From: Azospirillum brasilense
Lineage (GTDB): Bacteria > Pseudomonadota > Alphaproteobacteria > Azospirillales > Azospirillaceae
NCBI RefSeq assembly: GCF_005222205.1
Contig: NZ_CP032349.1
Coordinates: 558,001-622,000 of the forward strand
Direction of reading: 5' to 3'
DNA length: 64,000 bases
Part shown: in pieces, positions 16,192 through 24,449 of the stretch
Layout: every line of letters starts with the position of its first letter
Position numbering within the stretch: the first letter of the stretch is position 1
Program-made: the position numbers and the translations under genes
The notes under the pieces: generated by a model
The model's input: the letters and a program-made list of their open reading frames with translations, nothing else
What the model was told of the DNA's origin: nothing
Databases searched by the model: none

Positions 16192-17303
16192 GCCGACGTA
16201 CCCGGTGGGGTGCGCCGCCAGTAGGCGACGGCGAGCATGCGGTCGCGGTCGATGCCGCATCCCCGCAGATGCTCGCGCAGCCGGGCGAGGTCGTCGAACT
16301 CGCAGGCGACCCAGGCGAACAGGGTGGCGCTGTCCGCGGGGAGGGGCAGGGCGCGCACCGCCTCGACCAGCGGGCTGGCCGTCCCGGCGTTGCGGCGGTG
16401 CAGCCAGCGGATGGCGACCCCTGCGGGGGCCTGGAGCGGCAGTTCGTCCGCCGCGTCCTCCACCTCGATCAGGGCGGTGCCGCGGGCGTCGTCCGGCAGC
16501 TCCTCCAGGATGCGGGCGATGGCGGGGAGGGCCGTCTCGTCGCCGGCCAGCAGGTACCAGGAGGCCGGGGAAACGCCGAGCCCGTAGGGGCCGGACATGC
16601 CGCAGAGGTCGCCGGGCCGCGCCCGCCGGGCGAAGTCGGCGCCGGGGGCCTCGCCGGAATGGCCGTCATTATGGCCGTCATCATGGTGGTCGTCCTCGTG
16701 CAGGACGACGTCGATGTCCAGCTCGCCGGCGTCGGCGTCGACGCGCCGCAGGGTGTAGTAGCGGACCGCCGGCCGGCGCTCGGGGTCGGGCAGGACCGGC
16801 CGCCCGTCGGGGCCGGGGCGCGGCCAGGACGGCACCTCCAGCCCCGGCGGCGGCAGATAGAGGCGGACATGCAGGTTGTCCGACGTCGCGAAGCGGCCGA
16901 GGTCCCGGCCGCGGAAGGTGATGCGGCGCAGGCGCGGGGTCAGGTCGCGGACGGCGGCGACGCGGATTTCGCGGAAATCGGCGAACAGCGCCCCGGTCTC
17001 GACGTCGCCGGTCCAGACGATCGCCGCGTCCTCCCCGAGCAGGCCGAGCAACTGCTCGGTGACGGAGCCGCGGAACCGCTCCAGAAGCCCTCGGTCGTCC
17101 GACTCCGCCCGCAGGCGCAGCGCGTCCGTGCCAACGGTCAGCGTCAGGCGGCCGAACGGCCCGTCCGTCGTCAGGCGGTTGCCGTCGCGGGTGAATGTCA
17201 GGCCGTAGGGCTCGGAGGCGGCGACCAGCCAGTCCGCGGCGGCGGCGGGGGTGCCGGGGAGGAGGTCTTGGGGAATCGCGGTGTCGCAGTGGAAGCGGGT
17301 CAT
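16188..17303 (-). CDS. DUF2218-siderophore-interacting protein (FAD ferric reductase) fusion
   Basis: Cytoplasmic enzyme that probably reduces Fe(III)-siderophore to release iron, using FAD and NAD(P)H. Of 371 aa, residues 1-100 look like a DUF2218 domain; from about 110 onward there is a SIP/ViuB-type reductase, with FAD-binding R-Y-Y-T at 181-184 and the C-terminal nucleotide domain. Where relatives have VLHGxxGPA, this one has an acidic/His-rich insertion (residues 202-215, six His and five Asp), encoded in part by a 12-bp tandem repeat. It could bind metal or be slippage-generated. Start and stop overlap neighbours by 1 nt (fhuB) and 4 nt (fhuC), so the block is tightly coupled. Confidence 0.85.
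   Translation of the reverse strand: MTRFHCDTAIPQDLLPGTPAAAADWLVAASEPYGLTFTRDGNRLTTDGPFGRLTLTVGTDALRLRAESDDRGLLERFRGSVTEQLLGLLGEDAAIVWTGDVETGALFADFREIRVAAVRDLTPRLRRITFRGRDLGRFATSDNLHVRLYLPPPGLEVPSWPRPGPDGRPVLPDPERRPAVRYYTLRRVDADAGELDIDVVLHEDDHHDDGHNDGHSGEAPGADFARRARPGDLCGMSGPYGLGVSPASWYLLAGDETALPAIARILEELPDDARGTALIEVEDAADELPLQAPAGVAIRWLHRRNAGTASPLVEAVRALPLPADSATLFAWVACEFDDLARLREHLRGCGIDRDRMLAVAYWRRTPPGTSA
16659..16682. repeat. 12-bp perfect tandem repeat inside the SIP gene
   Basis: ATGGCCGTCATT and ATGGCCGTCATC lie head-to-tail (one T/C difference at the last base), followed by another ATGG. In the minus-strand frame it encodes repeated Asp-Gly-His units of the His/Asp-rich insertion. Being a multiple of 3 it keeps frame, so the tract can grow or shrink by slippage without breaking the gene. 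Confidence 0.8.
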
Positions 17304-19297
17304 CAGCGCCGTCCCAGAAGCCAGAGGAGAAAGGGGCCGCCGATCACGGACGCGAGCAGCCCGGCCGGCACTTGATAGGGGAAGATCACGCCGCGTCCAA
17401 GCCAGTCGGCCGCCAGCATGACCAGCCCGCCGAGCAGGGCGGAGCCGAGGAGATGGGCCGCCGCCCGCTGCAGGCCGAGCATGCGGGCGAGGTGCGGCCC
17501 CATCAGCCCGACGAAGCTCAGCGGCCCGACGATCAGCGTCGCCGCCGCGGTCAGCAGCGCCGACAGGCTGAACAGGACGGCGCGGCTGAGCGGCGGGCTG
17601 ACCCCCAGCGCCGCCGCCACCCCGCCGCCGAGCGGCAGCAGGTCGAGCCATCGGGCGACGAAGGGGACGGCGGCGACGGCGATCCCGGCCAGCAGCAGCG
17701 CCGCCAGCGCGTCGGCCGGGCCGACCATGTAGGTCGAACCGGACAGCCAGGTGACGAGCGTCTGCAGGCGCGGGTCGTGCCCGGCCATCAGGACGGCGAC
17801 GACGACCCCGGAGATGGAGCTGGTGGCGATCCCGGCCAGCAGCAGCCGGTCGGGCGAAAAGCCGTCCCTGTGGCCGAGCGCCAGCATCGCCGCCAGCACC
17901 GCCGCCGCTCCCGCCCCACCGGCCAGGATCTGGGCGCCGCGGCTGGGGGTTTCGGCGGAGAACATCAGAACGATCACACCGAGGATCGCGCCGGAGGACA
18001 CGCCGAGGATTTCCGGCGCCGCCAGCGGGTTGCCGGTCATCCGCTGCAGCGTGGCGCCGGCCACCGCCAGCATCGCCCCGCCGGACAGCGCGGCGAGCGC
18101 CCGTGGCAGGCGCCAGGGCTCCACCGCGGCAAGGGCGCCGCCGGCACTCCACTCCCAGCCGTCCGGACCGCGGCCGGCGGCGACCGCCGCCCACAGGGCC
18201 AGCGGCAGCAGCAGGGCGCCGCCGGCGAGCAGCAACGCCGGGCGGTGCGCCCGCGGCGGCGGCGCAGCAGCGGCGATGACCGGCGGTGCCGCCGTGCGCA
18301 GGCGGGGCAGCAGCCACAGCAGCATCGGCACGCCCAGCACCGCGGTGACGGCGCCGGTCGGCAGTTCGCGGTAGGTGACCGGGGCCAGCAGCACCAGGGC
18401 GTCGGTCGCCCACAGCAGGGCGCCGCCGCACAGCGTCGCCCAGAGCAGGCGCGGACCCAGCCGGCGGGCGCCGGCCATGCCGACGATGGTCGGGGCGGCC
18501 AGCCCGACGAAGCTGACCACGCCGACGGCGGCGACGCTCAGCGCCGCCAGCATCACCGCGATCACCAGACCGGCCAGCCGGGCGCCCGCCACCGACAGGC
18601 CCAGGCTGCGCGCCCCGCCCTCGCCGAGGCCGAGCAGGACCAGCGGGCGCAGCACCAGCGCGGCGGCGAGCGCCAGCACCGTCAGCCGCGGCGCCAGGAA
18701 GGCGGCCACGCTCCAGTCCTGCTGGTCGAGGAAGCCGGCGCCCCACAGGAACAGGCCGATCAGCAGGTCGTGATTGAACAGCACCATCACGCCGCTGACC
18801 GACCCGGCGTAGAGGCTGAGGACGAGGCCGGCGAGAACGACGGTGACCGGCGACAGCCCCTTGCGCCAGGACAGCGCCAGCAGCGCCGCCGCCGACAGCC
18901 CGGCGCCGGCCAGCGCCACCCATTCCCGCCCCAGCGCCAGCGCGTCGGGCAGCCACAGCGTGGCGACGGCGAGCGACAGGTGGGCGCCGGCGGAGATGCC
19001 CAGCGTGGCGGGCTCGGCCAGCGGGTTGCGCAGGACCTGCTGCAGGATGGCCCCGGCGAGTCCCAGCGCCGCCCCGACCAGCAGGGCGACCGCGAAGCGC
19101 GGGAACAGGACGTAATGGGCGGCGAGCTGGTCGAGCCGCCCCGGGTCGGGAGCGACGAGCGCCCGCCCCCACAGCCCGGCCGGCAATTGCCGCTCAAGGA
19201 CGAGGGCGGACACCAGCCCGGCCAGCAGGAACAGGCCGATGACCGGCCAGGCGGGGCCGAGGCGGCGGGACGGGGGTGCCATCGCGGTGTCAGCCAT
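17303..19297 (-). CDS. Fe3+-siderophore ABC transporter permease, fused double FecCD (FhuB-like)
   Basis: Inner-membrane permease of 664 aa made of two tandem FecCD domains (roughly 20-330 and 350-660), the arrangement known for FhuB, which serves hydroxamate siderophores. Each half carries the conserved NPLAxPxxLGxxxGA segment (NPLAEPATLGISAGA in the first half, NPLAAPEILGVSSGA in the second) and a ~10-helix hydrophobic profile. The ATG at 19295-19297 overlaps the end of fhuD by 8 nt; a TTG 4 codons upstream is an alternative. Its 3' end shares a TGATG overlap with the reductase gene. The tight packing indicates a single operon and matched stoichiometry. Confidence 0.93.
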   Translation of the reverse strand: MADTAMAPPSRRLGPAWPVIGLFLLAGLVSALVLERQLPAGLWGRALVAPDPGRLDQLAAHYVLFPRFAVALLVGAALGLAGAILQQVLRNPLAEPATLGISAGAHLSLAVATLWLPDALALGREWVALAGAGLSAAALLALSWRKGLSPVTVVLAGLVLSLYAGSVSGVMVLFNHDLLIGLFLWGAGFLDQQDWSVAAFLAPRLTVLALAAALVLRPLVLLGLGEGGARSLGLSVAGARLAGLVIAVMLAALSVAAVGVVSFVGLAAPTIVGMAGARRLGPRLLWATLCGGALLWATDALVLLAPVTYRELPTGAVTAVLGVPMLLWLLPRLRTAAPPVIAAAAPPPRAHRPALLLAGGALLLPLALWAAVAAGRGPDGWEWSAGGALAAVEPWRLPRALAALSGGAMLAVAGATLQRMTGNPLAAPEILGVSSGAILGVIVLMFSAETPSRGAQILAGGAGAAAVLAAMLALGHRDGFSPDRLLLAGIATSSISGVVVAVLMAGHDPRLQTLVTWLSGSTYMVGPADALAALLLAGIAVAAVPFVARWLDLLPLGGGVAAALGVSPPLSRAVLFSLSALLTAAATLIVGPLSFVGLMGPHLARMLGLQRAAAHLLGSALLGGLVMLAADWLGRGVIFPYQVPAGLLASVIGGPFLLWLLGRR

Positions 19298-20228
19298 GAT
19301 GCGGGGCAAGCCCTTCGCCGAGCAGGCGGGCGAAGCGCTCCGCCGCCGGGACGCCGCCGTAGAACAGGATGGGCGGCAGGATGGTGACCCGGCCTTCGCG
19401 CAGGAAGGGCAGCCCCGCGAACAGAGGCAGGGCGGCCAGCGCCTCCAGCGCCCGCCCGCCCTCGCTGCCGATGTTGACCAGCCCGGCGTCGGGACGCCCG
19501 GCCAGCCGGTCCATGGTCACCGTGGCGTGGCCGTAGGGGCCGCTGGGGCCGGTCCAGGCGTTCGCGATCCCCAGCCGGTCGAGGACGTCGTGATAGAGGC
19601 TGTTGCGCCCGTGGATGAGGACGCGCCGCCCGTCGAGGACGCTGAGGATGTGGAGCGGGCGCGGCTCCCATCCGGACAGCCGGTCGCGCGCCGCCGCCAG
19701 CGCGCGGTCGAGCCGGGCGACCGCCTGTTCCGCCGCCTCCGGCACGCCGAGGCCGGCGGCCAGCCCGCGCAGCGACGCGATGGCGAAGGCGAGTTGTCCA
19801 CCGGGTTGCCCATCCCCGTCGGACCGGGTGTCGAAGGGCGGGTGGAGGGTGACGGGGGCGATCCGCTCCAGCCGGCCCTGCACCGCCGACAATGTGCCGT
19901 CGCTGACGAACCGCGCCGGCGCCAGCCGGTCGAGCAGCTCCAGGTTCGGCTCCGCCCGCGCGCCGATGTCCGGGACGCCGTCCGGCACCGCCGGTTCGAC
20001 CACGGCCCGGCGGTAGCGGTCAAGCTCGGGCAGGCCGCGCGGAACGATGCCCAGCGCCAGCAGCGCCTGCGCGCTCGTCCAGTCGAGCGCGCAGAGTCCG
20101 CCGTCCGTCCTTCGCTCCGCCGACCATGCGCCGCCGGCCATCAGGCCGGCAGGGAGCAGGGCGGCAGGCAGCAGGGCGGCGGTGCGGAGGACGCGGCGCC
20201 GGCCGACGGTGCCGTTGATGCCGGGCAT
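19290..20228 (-). CDS. Iron-siderophore periplasmic binding protein (FhuD-like)
   Basis: Periplasmic receptor (312 aa) that hands ferric siderophore to the FhuB permease. The N-terminus has a twin-arginine-type leader (GRRRVLRTAALLPAALLPAG), as in FhuD proteins. The body follows the FhuD/helical-backbone type: LDWTSAQALLALGIVP after the leader, EPNLELLDRLAPARFV in the first lobe. It lies 10 nt downstream of the TonB receptor and overlaps fhuB, so the uptake route outer membrane-periplasm-inner membrane is encoded contiguously. The ribosome site is poor, suggesting translation coupled to the receptor gene. Confidence 0.9.
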   Translation of the reverse strand: MPGINGTVGRRRVLRTAALLPAALLPAGLMAGGAWSAERRTDGGLCALDWTSAQALLALGIVPRGLPELDRYRRAVVEPAVPDGVPDIGARAEPNLELLDRLAPARFVSDGTLSAVQGRLERIAPVTLHPPFDTRSDGDGQPGGQLAFAIASLRGLAAGLGVPEAAEQAVARLDRALAAARDRLSGWEPRPLHILSVLDGRRVLIHGRNSLYHDVLDRLGIANAWTGPSGPYGHATVTMDRLAGRPDAGLVNIGSEGGRALEALAALPLFAGLPFLREGRVTILPPILFYGGVPAAERFARLLGEGLAPHHG

Positions 20229-20238
20229 CGGGGAGGCC

Positions 20239-22485
20239 TTACCAGCTGTACTTCAGCGTCGCCAGGATCTGGCGGCGGTTGCCGTACAGCACGGTGTTGT
20301 CGTAGAAGCCCGGCGAATAGTACTTTTTGTCGGTCAGGTTGCTGACGTTGAGCGCGGCGCTGGCCCCCGCCAGCTCCGGACGCAGGGCGCCCAGGTCGTA
20401 GCGGATGGCGGCGTCGATCAGCGCGTGCTCGGGGATGCTCGCGGTGTTGGCGATGTTCTTGGACGAGCCGACATAGCGCACCCCCGCCCCGAGACCGAGA
20501 CCGTCCAGCGGCCCCGCCTTGAAGGTGTAGTCGCCCCAGGCCGAGGCCATGTGGCGCGGAATCCCCTTCGGCCGCAGCCCGACCGAGCTGGTGGAGGAAC
20601 CGACGGCGGGGTTGTCCTTGGTGATCTCGGCGTCGATGAAGGCGTAGGAGGCGATCAGGCTGAACGCCTCCGTCAGCGCCATCTTGCCCTCCAGCTCGAC
20701 GCCGCGGCTGCGGATCTCGCCCTCCTGCACGGCGTAGCCGCTGTAGAGCGGGTCGTTGGTCGACACGTTCTGCTGGGTGATGTGGTAGAGCGAGGCGGAG
20801 ATGAAGCTGTTCCAGCCCGTCGGCTGGTACTTCACGCCCACCTCGTACTGCGTGCCGGTGGTCGGCTTGAAGGTGCCGCCGCCGCGTTCCGGCGCCAGCG
20901 TGCCGGTGCTCGGCTGGAACGAGGTCGCGTAGCTGACGTAGGGCGCGATGCCGTTGTCGAAGACGTAGCCGAGGCCGGCGCGCCCGGTGAAGTCGTGGTC
21001 GCGCGTGGTCTGGAAGCTGTTGGAGAGGTAGTCGACCTCCTTGCCGACCACCCAGTCCTGACGGCCGCTGAGCGTCAGGATCCAGTTGTCGTAGCGCAGC
21101 TGGTCCTGGAGGTAGGCGCCGATCTGCGACAGCTTGCTCTTCCCGTTCACCCAGGGGTCGGCGTAGATGAACTCCGTCCCCGGATAGGTCGGGTTGAAGA
21201 TGTCGACGACCAGCGAATTCAGCGTGTTCCGCCGCGTCTCCTTGCCGGAGTAGTAGCCGTAATCGACGCCGGCCAGGATGGTGTGCGAGATCGGGCCGGT
21301 GGTCAGCCTGCCCTGGATGTTGCTGTCGATCAGGTAGGTGTCGGTGTTCTTCGGGCGGTCCTGCAGCCCCACCGGGTAATAGCGGCCGTCCACCAGCTCG
21401 ACCGGCCATTCGGTGCTGAAGGCGGACTGGAAGCTCACCCGCGAATGCATGTAGCGGGCGTTCTGGTGGATCGTCCAGCTCGGGCTCAGCTCATGCTCGA
21501 CCTCGTAGCCGATCGACGTGTTCTTCACCCGCCAGTCGGACACGCCCGGAACGCCGAAATAGAGGTCGGTGCCGATGAGGTCGAGCGCGCTGCGCGGGAT
21601 GCTCTGCTCCGACCCGCTCATCTTCAGCGACTGGTAGCTGGCGAGCAGGGTCAGCTTGGTCCTGTCGGTCGGCTTGAAGGTCACCGCCGGCGCGATGTAG
21701 AGGCGGTCGTCCGGCGCGTGGTCCACCTGGGTGTCGGACAGGCGGCCGAGCCCGGTCAGGCGGTAGAGCACCTTGCCCTCACCATCGACCGGCCCGCCGA
21801 AATCGAAGGCGGCCTGACGGCGCTTGTAGCTGCCGGTCTGAAGCTGGATTTCGTGCAGTGGGGTCGCGGTCGGCCGCTTGGTGGTCAGGTTCACCACGCC
21901 GCCGGGCGAGGTCTGGCCGAACAGGACCGACGAGGGTCCCTTCACGACGTCGACGCGCTCCAGCCCGTAGGGCTCGAAATTGGTGTCGTAGTTGTTGAAA
22001 CCGGCCCGCAGGCCGTCGCGGTAGATGCCGAACAGGCTGAAGTCGCGGAAGCCGCGCATCGAGAAGTCCGGGGCGCCGGGGCCGCCCGGATAATCGACCA
22101 CGACGATGCCGGGCGAGTAGGCGACAGCACCGGCGAAATCCTGCACGGCGCGCTGGTCCAGCTCCTCGCGGGTCACGACGGAGATCGTCTGCGGAATCTC
22201 GACGAGCGGCGTGTCCACCTTGGTGCCGACGGCGCTGCGCGTTGCGACATAGCCATCGGTGCCGCCGACAACGCCCTGGACGGTGAGCGGGGCGAGAACC
22301 GTGGCGTTGCCGGCCGATCCGCCACCGGCCTGTCCGGCGTCCGGCTGCTGCGCCAGGGCGGTTGGCTGGTGTGCCAAAGCCGCCATTCCGGCCATCGTCG
22401 TCGCCAGCAGGAAAGCCTTCAGACGTCCGCGCTTGCCCGTCGCCGGACGACCGGCCGGTCCGGCCAGCCCAACCCCAATCTCCAT
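20239..22485 (-). CDS. TonB-dependent siderophore receptor (FhuA/FoxA type)
   Basis: Outer-membrane receptor of 748 aa for a ferric siderophore, probably hydroxamate since its partners are FhuB/C/D-like. It has a signal peptide (~residues 20-46), a plug domain with VEIPQTISVVTREELDQRA and the YGLERVDVVKGPSSVLFG segment, then a barrel ending in the terminal aromatic KYSW typical of outer-membrane proteins. No STN signalling extension is present. The ATG at 22483-22485 is preferred to a TTG two codons upstream. It is 90 nt downstream of the PvdE-like exporter and carries its own candidate ECF promoter (22551-22580). It is first in the operon with fhuD-fhuB-sip-fhuC. Confidence 0.95.
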   Translation of the reverse strand: MEIGVGLAGPAGRPATGKRGRLKAFLLATTMAGMAALAHQPTALAQQPDAGQAGGGSAGNATVLAPLTVQGVVGGTDGYVATRSAVGTKVDTPLVEIPQTISVVTREELDQRAVQDFAGAVAYSPGIVVVDYPGGPGAPDFSMRGFRDFSLFGIYRDGLRAGFNNYDTNFEPYGLERVDVVKGPSSVLFGQTSPGGVVNLTTKRPTATPLHEIQLQTGSYKRRQAAFDFGGPVDGEGKVLYRLTGLGRLSDTQVDHAPDDRLYIAPAVTFKPTDRTKLTLLASYQSLKMSGSEQSIPRSALDLIGTDLYFGVPGVSDWRVKNTSIGYEVEHELSPSWTIHQNARYMHSRVSFQSAFSTEWPVELVDGRYYPVGLQDRPKNTDTYLIDSNIQGRLTTGPISHTILAGVDYGYYSGKETRRNTLNSLVVDIFNPTYPGTEFIYADPWVNGKSKLSQIGAYLQDQLRYDNWILTLSGRQDWVVGKEVDYLSNSFQTTRDHDFTGRAGLGYVFDNGIAPYVSYATSFQPSTGTLAPERGGGTFKPTTGTQYEVGVKYQPTGWNSFISASLYHITQQNVSTNDPLYSGYAVQEGEIRSRGVELEGKMALTEAFSLIASYAFIDAEITKDNPAVGSSTSSVGLRPKGIPRHMASAWGDYTFKAGPLDGLGLGAGVRYVGSSKNIANTASIPEHALIDAAIRYDLGALRPELAGASAALNVSNLTDKKYYSPGFYDNTVLYGNRRQILATLKYSW

Positions 22486-22550
22486 CTCCAATCCCCCGAA
22501 TGACGCTCGATCCGGCGGGTTCCGCGTCCTGCGAAACCCGTCTCCTGGCT

Positions 22551-22580
22551 CTAAGACGAAGGGGGTAGGCGGAACTTAAG
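22551..22580 (-). promoter_or_regulatory. Candidate iron-starvation ECF sigma promoter before the receptor-fhu operon
   Basis: On the minus strand, block CTTAAGTTCC (complement of 22571-22580) and block TTCGTCTTAG (complement of 22551-22560) repeat, with identical spacing, the two blocks found upstream of the exporter gene at 24320-24349. CGTC in the -10 position is typical of ECF promoters. The -35 block overlaps the end of the exporter gene. Confidence 0.45.
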
Positions 22581-24243
22581 GGGATTTTTCCGCCGGTGTG
22601 AATTTTTCCTGGGCGACCGTTCCGGCGGTCAACCGGAGCAGATGGTCGGCCACGTCGAAATAGCGGTCGTCGTGGGAGATGACGATGATCGTCTTGCCCA
22701 TCGCCTTCAGGCTCGGCAACAGCTCGGTGTAGAAGATCCGGCGGAAGGCCGGGTCCTGGTCGGCAGCCCATTCGTCGAACACCAGCACCGGCCGTCCGTC
22801 CGTCCAGGCCTGGAGCAGGGCCAGCCGCTTGCGCTGTCCGGTGGACAGGTCGGTCGTGCTGAACACCCCGTCGACCAGACTGACCTTGTGGGCGATCTCC
22901 AGCCGCTCCAGATAGGCCTGGGCCTCCTCCGGCACGTTACCGCCCGCCTGGATCAGGTCGTCGAACAGGAAATAGTCGGCGAAGATGGTGGTGAAGAGCT
23001 GTCGGTAGTCGTCGCGCGTCTCCGGCGTCACCGGCCGGCCGTTCAGCAGGATGTCCCCGTCCTGCGGGGGGTAGAGGCCGAGCAGCATCTTGATCAGCGT
23101 GGTCTTGCCGCAGCCGTTCTCGCCGACGATGAACAGGATCTCGCCGCGCCCGACCCGCAGCGACACGGGGCCGAGCATAAAGGGCTCCACGCCCGGCCCG
23201 GCCGGCGGGTAGGCGTAGCGGACGTCGCGCAGCTCCAGCGAGCCGATGGTTTCGGACGGGCGACCGTCGTCCTTCATCAGCAGATGCGGCTCCGGCGAGG
23301 CGAAGGCCGCCGACAGCTCGGCGATGCGGCGGAAGGCGACCTGGGCGCGGCTGACGATGGGCAGTGTGCCGATCAGATGCTCCAGCGGCCCCTTCATGTA
23401 GAGCAGGACCAGGATGAAGCCGCTCAGCGTCGCCCGGTCGGTGCTGGGCCACATCGCCTCGACGCCGAGCGCCACGCCGATGACGATGAAGAACAGCGTT
23501 GAGCCGAACCCCTTGGCGACGACGAAGAGGGTGATCGAGCGGATCTGGACCTCGTAAATGCGGTCGATGGTCCCGCGCAGCGCCTCGCTCTGCAGGCGCA
23601 GGCGGCGCGGCCGGTTGATGCGCAATTCCTTCGCCCCTTCCGCCAGCGAGCGGTAGTGCTTCTGCAACTCGTCCTCGTGGGCGCGGGCTTCCTGGAAGCC
23701 CTCGATGCCGCGGCCGCGCGCGGCGTACTGCACGGCGCTGCCGATCAGGATGGCCGCCGCCGTCGCCAGGAACATCGGCCAGGACAGCAGCGCCAGATAA
23801 ACGAGGCTGCCCAGCGTGACGCTGAGCGACACCGCCAGCGGCGCGAAGACGAAGGCGAAGTCGCTGATGGTGTCCACGTCGTGGGTCAGCACCGGGATCA
23901 GGCGGTGGCTGCGGTAGCGCTCCAACTGGTCGATTGGTGCTGTCAGGATGCGGTCGCCCAGATCCTTGCGCAGCCGCGCGATGACCCGCTGCCCGATCCG
24001 GTTGGTGCCGATGTCGGAGAGAACCGAACCGGCCAGCGCCAGGGCGCACAGCCCGGCGAAGGCCAGCAGGAGCCCCGCGCCGGGGCTGTCCCCGGCGTGC
24101 AGGATGCGGTTGATGGCGGCCAGCAGCCCGGTCACGCTGAGCCCGCCCAGCACCCCCAGCAGGGTGGCGGCGGCCAGCAGCGGCCAGAAGGGGCGCAGGA
24201 GGTGGAGCAGCGCGGCAAGGCTGGAACGGGGGGGCGTCGGCAT
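22576..24243 (-). CDS. Cyclic peptide/siderophore export ABC transporter (PvdE/SyrD family)
   Basis: Half-size ABC exporter, 555 aa: six-helix membrane domain (about 1-320) fused to an ATPase domain (about 340-555). Walker A is GENGCGKTT, the signature is the unusual LSTGQ of the PvdE/cyclic-peptide exporter group, and Walker B is VLVFDEW followed by A-A-D-Q-D-P. In pseudomonads PvdE moves the pyoverdine precursor to the periplasm (family knowledge). No peptide synthetase lies in this window, so it may export a siderophore made elsewhere or act in siderophore recycling. The ATG at 24241-24243 has an AGGAAAG site. It is on the same strand and just upstream of the receptor-fhu operon. Confidence 0.88.
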   Translation of the reverse strand: MPTPPRSSLAALLHLLRPFWPLLAAATLLGVLGGLSVTGLLAAINRILHAGDSPGAGLLLAFAGLCALALAGSVLSDIGTNRIGQRVIARLRKDLGDRILTAPIDQLERYRSHRLIPVLTHDVDTISDFAFVFAPLAVSLSVTLGSLVYLALLSWPMFLATAAAILIGSAVQYAARGRGIEGFQEARAHEDELQKHYRSLAEGAKELRINRPRRLRLQSEALRGTIDRIYEVQIRSITLFVVAKGFGSTLFFIVIGVALGVEAMWPSTDRATLSGFILVLLYMKGPLEHLIGTLPIVSRAQVAFRRIAELSAAFASPEPHLLMKDDGRPSETIGSLELRDVRYAYPPAGPGVEPFMLGPVSLRVGRGEILFIVGENGCGKTTLIKMLLGLYPPQDGDILLNGRPVTPETRDDYRQLFTTIFADYFLFDDLIQAGGNVPEEAQAYLERLEIAHKVSLVDGVFSTTDLSTGQRKRLALLQAWTDGRPVLVFDEWAADQDPAFRRIFYTELLPSLKAMGKTIIVISHDDRYFDVADHLLRLTAGTVAQEKFTPAEKSP

Positions 24244-24319
24244 CGGCTTTCCTGGGGGACGGGACGGATGGCGGCCGGTGCGCAGCCCCGCCGGGGGCGG
24301 GGGCGCACGGCCCTCCTGA

Positions 24320-24349
24320 CTAGGACGAACCAGCGGCGCGAAACTGAAA
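24320..24349 (-). promoter_or_regulatory. Candidate iron-starvation ECF sigma promoter before the exporter gene
   Basis: On the minus strand, TTTCAGTTTCGC (within the complement of 24338-24349) and TTCGTCCTAG (complement of 24320-24329) match the blocks at 22551-22580 with no change of spacing. Both genes are iron-uptake genes, and a fecI sigma gene lies nearby (28073-28606), making it the natural candidate. Confidence 0.45.
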
Positions 24350-24386
24350 CGGCGCTTGCCGGGCCGGTGCGGCGATCCGCCCCGTC

Positions 24387-24416
24387 TTGCGATCCGGTCC
24401 CGGTCTGCCCTATAGC
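24387..24416 (+). promoter_or_regulatory. Sigma70-like promoter before fecR
   Basis: TTGCGA (24387-24392) and TATAGC (24411-24416) are separated by 18 nt and end 33 nt before the fecR ATG. This would allow fecR to be transcribed on its own, in keeping with its separation from fecI. Confidence 0.4.
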
Positions 24417-24449
24417 TGGCAGACGATTTCCGGAGCCGAGCGCGCCTGT

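Noticed and set aside
22486-22550. Riboswitch or attenuator in the leader of the siderophore receptor
   Set aside because: Only a short GC-rich leader; no conserved aptamer-like elements or T-run hairpin.
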